A DNA stretch of 64,000 bases, from the NCBI GenBank assembly GCA_022577435.1, contig JAKOON010000012.1, forward strand, positions 364,001 to 428,000, written 5' to 3'. This document shows positions 63,401 to 64,000 of the stretch, piece after piece. The DNA is from Embiotoca jacksoni (Eukaryota > Chordata > Actinopteri > Embiotocidae). A program made the position numbers and the translations under genes. The notes under the pieces are model-generated. The model was not told the DNA's origin. It did no database searches and worked only from the letters and a program-made list of their open reading frames with translations. Every line of letters begins with the position of its first letter. The stretch's first letter is position 1.

Positions 63401-63842
63401 CTGTGTTTGCTCTTGTCCAGGTTGGGCCGGTACAGGATTCGGGTCACCGTCAGGCCGAAGTAAGCTCCAAAAGTGTGGATGGTCATGGAGCCTCCGGCAT
63501 CTCTGGTCTGGAGAAAAGTTAGTGCACAACTTGGTTTTAGATAATGTAAAGGAAATTTTGACTTTTTCCCCAAACCTTTATCAGTCAGTTCGATACTGTT
63601 GTATGCTGAACACACAAGTCAACCAGAGATTTTCACGAAATTATTTCCATTTCTGAAAGGAATGTATAATATAATTCATTGGGTAACTCACTCCCAGAAG
63701 GCTCAGCAGGATGAATTCATTGACGGAGAACAGTATGACCTCGAATATCGCCATGACCAGCAGCTGCACGGGGCTGGTTTTACCCAGAACTGCTCCGAAT
63801 GAGATGAGCACAGCGCCTGTGCAGAAATCAGCATTGATCATA
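57348..63842 (-). CDS. rhbg: Rh type B glycoprotein, ammonium transporter (exons 3-10, 5' part outside window)
   Basis: Eight exons on the minus strand join in frame: 63692-63842, 63360-63507, 62828-62994, 61050-61187, 60413-60546, 59813-59934, 58612-58685 and 57348-57425, giving 336 residues and a TAG stop. Every junction has AG/GT signals and phases agree. Lengths 151, 148, 167, 138, 134 and, for exon 9, 74 bp are those of the Rh gene family. Rh glycoproteins are trimeric membrane channels for NH3/NH4+; Rhbg sits mainly in the basolateral membrane of gill and kidney epithelia. Key family residues are visible: the pore histidines in TIHTFGAYFG and NLHGMPG, the aspartate in RDAGGSM, and the phenylalanine-gate positions in INADF and WPSFNSA. 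RHBG is preferred over RHCG because of the stretches GAVLISFGAVLGKT, SKHR, QHRTAMNTYYSLAA and the C-terminal VPGEE...EEAD pattern (recalled comparison). Exons 1-2 (N-terminus, first membrane helices) lie past position 64000. No frameshift or internal stop is seen. Confidence 0.93.
58612..58685 (-). CDS. rhbg: rhbg exon 9
   Basis: This 74-bp exon encodes the end of the last helix (FILKLPIFG) and the start of the cytosolic tail (APSDTICFEDSVYWE). The acceptor is tgtgtttaag and the donor GTGAGT. The FEDxVYWE motif is shared by RHBG and RHCG. Confidence 0.92.
59813..59934 (-). CDS. rhbg: rhbg exon 8
   Basis: This 122-bp exon begins after gtttatttcag. It encodes MKDVFPLVAEGEREAVQQGG, a loop matching the VFPLIAEGQR region of human RHBG, then a hydrophobic helix ending GGLIVG. 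The donor is GTACGT. The phase (two bases in, one base out) joins correctly to exons 7 and 9. Confidence 0.92.
60413..60546 (-). CDS. rhbg: rhbg exon 7
   Basis: This 134-bp exon encodes PILEEKLKIQDTCG then VHNLHGMPG, which contains the second pore histidine, and a helix rich in G, A, V and I. It ends YGN plus two bases of a glycine codon before GTAAAC. The acceptor is the weaker ttaacccccgtcag, but the phase and family length agree exactly. Confidence 0.94.
61050..61187 (-). CDS. rhbg: rhbg exon 6
   Basis: This 138-bp exon starts VHIQNAALAGGVAAGT and ends FKYLS, in phase 0 at both ends, with donor GTAAGG. The glycine- and alanine-rich helices and the EMMLTPFGS loop are family hallmarks. The 1.6-kb intron upstream (61188-62827) is the longest within the visible gene. 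Confidence 0.94.
62828..62994 (-). CDS. rhbg: rhbg exon 5
   Basis: This 167-bp exon follows the acceptor ttccatacag and ends before GTGAGG. It completes the split glycine codon and reads GTLYLWMFWPSFNSA, including the second phenylalanine-gate position. It continues with QHRTAMNTYYSLAAC and finishes at GKLDM in phase 0. QHRTAxNTYYSLAA favours RHBG over RHCG. Confidence 0.94.
63360..63507 (-). CDS. rhbg: rhbg exon 4
   Basis: This 148-bp exon starts after ttttctccag with TRDAGGSM and ends one base into a glycine codon before GTAAAC. It carries the conserved pore aspartate (RDAGG) and the first of the twin pore histidines (TIHTFGAYFG). These are followed by the cytosolic loop YRPNLDKSKHR and YHSDLFAMIG. 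All residues needed for conduction are intact. Confidence 0.94.
63692..63842 (-). CDS. rhbg: rhbg exon 3
   Basis: This 151-bp exon follows a pyrimidine-rich acceptor (tttcttgtttcag) and ends before GTGAGT. Its first base completes a codon begun in exon 2, after which it reads MINADFC. It encodes two hydrophobic helices and carries the phenylalanine of NADF that corresponds to the outer phenylalanine gate of human RhCG (F130). The text FCTGAVLISFGAVLGKT is RHBG-like. It ends in phase 0 at LLSLLG. Confidence 0.93.
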
Positions 63843-64000
63843 CTGAAACAAGAAAACAGAGGTGAAGAAGAGATGTTAATACAGTGAACTGCACAGGGCA
63901 CGGACAACATTACATAAAACACGTTTCTTCCTTGTTAATGCAGGAATCCCGTGTTCAGTGTTGCAGTGTTTGTGACTTTTTCAGAAGCATTTCAGCCAGT

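Noticed and set aside
63846..64000. rhbg exon 2 at the right edge
   Set aside because: The last 155 bases on the minus strand contain no frame with the conserved exon-2 end and no suitable donor, so exon 2 lies outside.

Overview
The window is vertebrate nuclear DNA, almost certainly from a ray-finned (teleost) fish. Its one protein-coding gene is split by GT-AG introns into exons with the lengths of the Rh family. The rest is non-coding DNA full of (CA)n/(TG)n microsatellites, poly-A/poly-T and poly-G/poly-C runs, and degraded repeats of teleost type. Most open reading frames longer than 60 codons are translations of microsatellites or of GC-rich DNA and are not genes.

There are two solid landmarks. 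(1) At 6161-6247 on the + strand is a complete microRNA hairpin whose two arms match miR-9-5p and miR-9-3p; its base resembles mir-9-1. (2) At 57348-63842 on the - strand are the last eight coding exons (family exons 3-10) of an Rh-type ammonium transporter, best matched to RHBG. Exons 1-2 lie beyond the right edge. In human 1q22, MIR9-1 (inside C1orf61) lies between MEF2D and RHBG, and RHBG and MIR9-1 are transcribed toward each other. The window has the same order and convergent orientation, which supports both calls.

Layout. 0-17 kb: a CpG-rich first-exon-like segment (about 880-1031, strong donor), the mir-9 hairpin with a 3' splice-like site just upstream, a well-formed candidate exon at 11445-11714, and a GC-rich candidate terminal exon starting at 15095 with an AATAAA at 16909. 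Together these suggest a spliced mir-9 primary transcript on the + strand. 17-40 kb: intergenic DNA with microsatellites and several dispersed repeats. 40-52 kb: AT/GC-mixed, mostly unique sequence with homeodomain-type TAATTA motifs and two CpG-rich blocks (48.0-50.0 and 51.2-51.7 kb), which may hold regulatory elements or another non-coding promoter. 52-57 kb: intergenic DNA with more repeat fragments and the probable rhbg 3' end. 57-64 kb: rhbg.

miR-9 is a regulator of neural progenitors, and Rhbg is a basolateral NH3/NH4+ channel of gill, kidney and other epithelia. Nothing in the sequence links their functions; their proximity is old synteny. The long interval between them is the likely home of mir-9 enhancers. 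I saw no new enzymatic or defence system. The novel-leaning items are the host-transcript model with a small spliced ORF, a triple octamer cluster, a perfect 12-bp stem in a CpG-rich block, and several inverted simple-repeat pairs.
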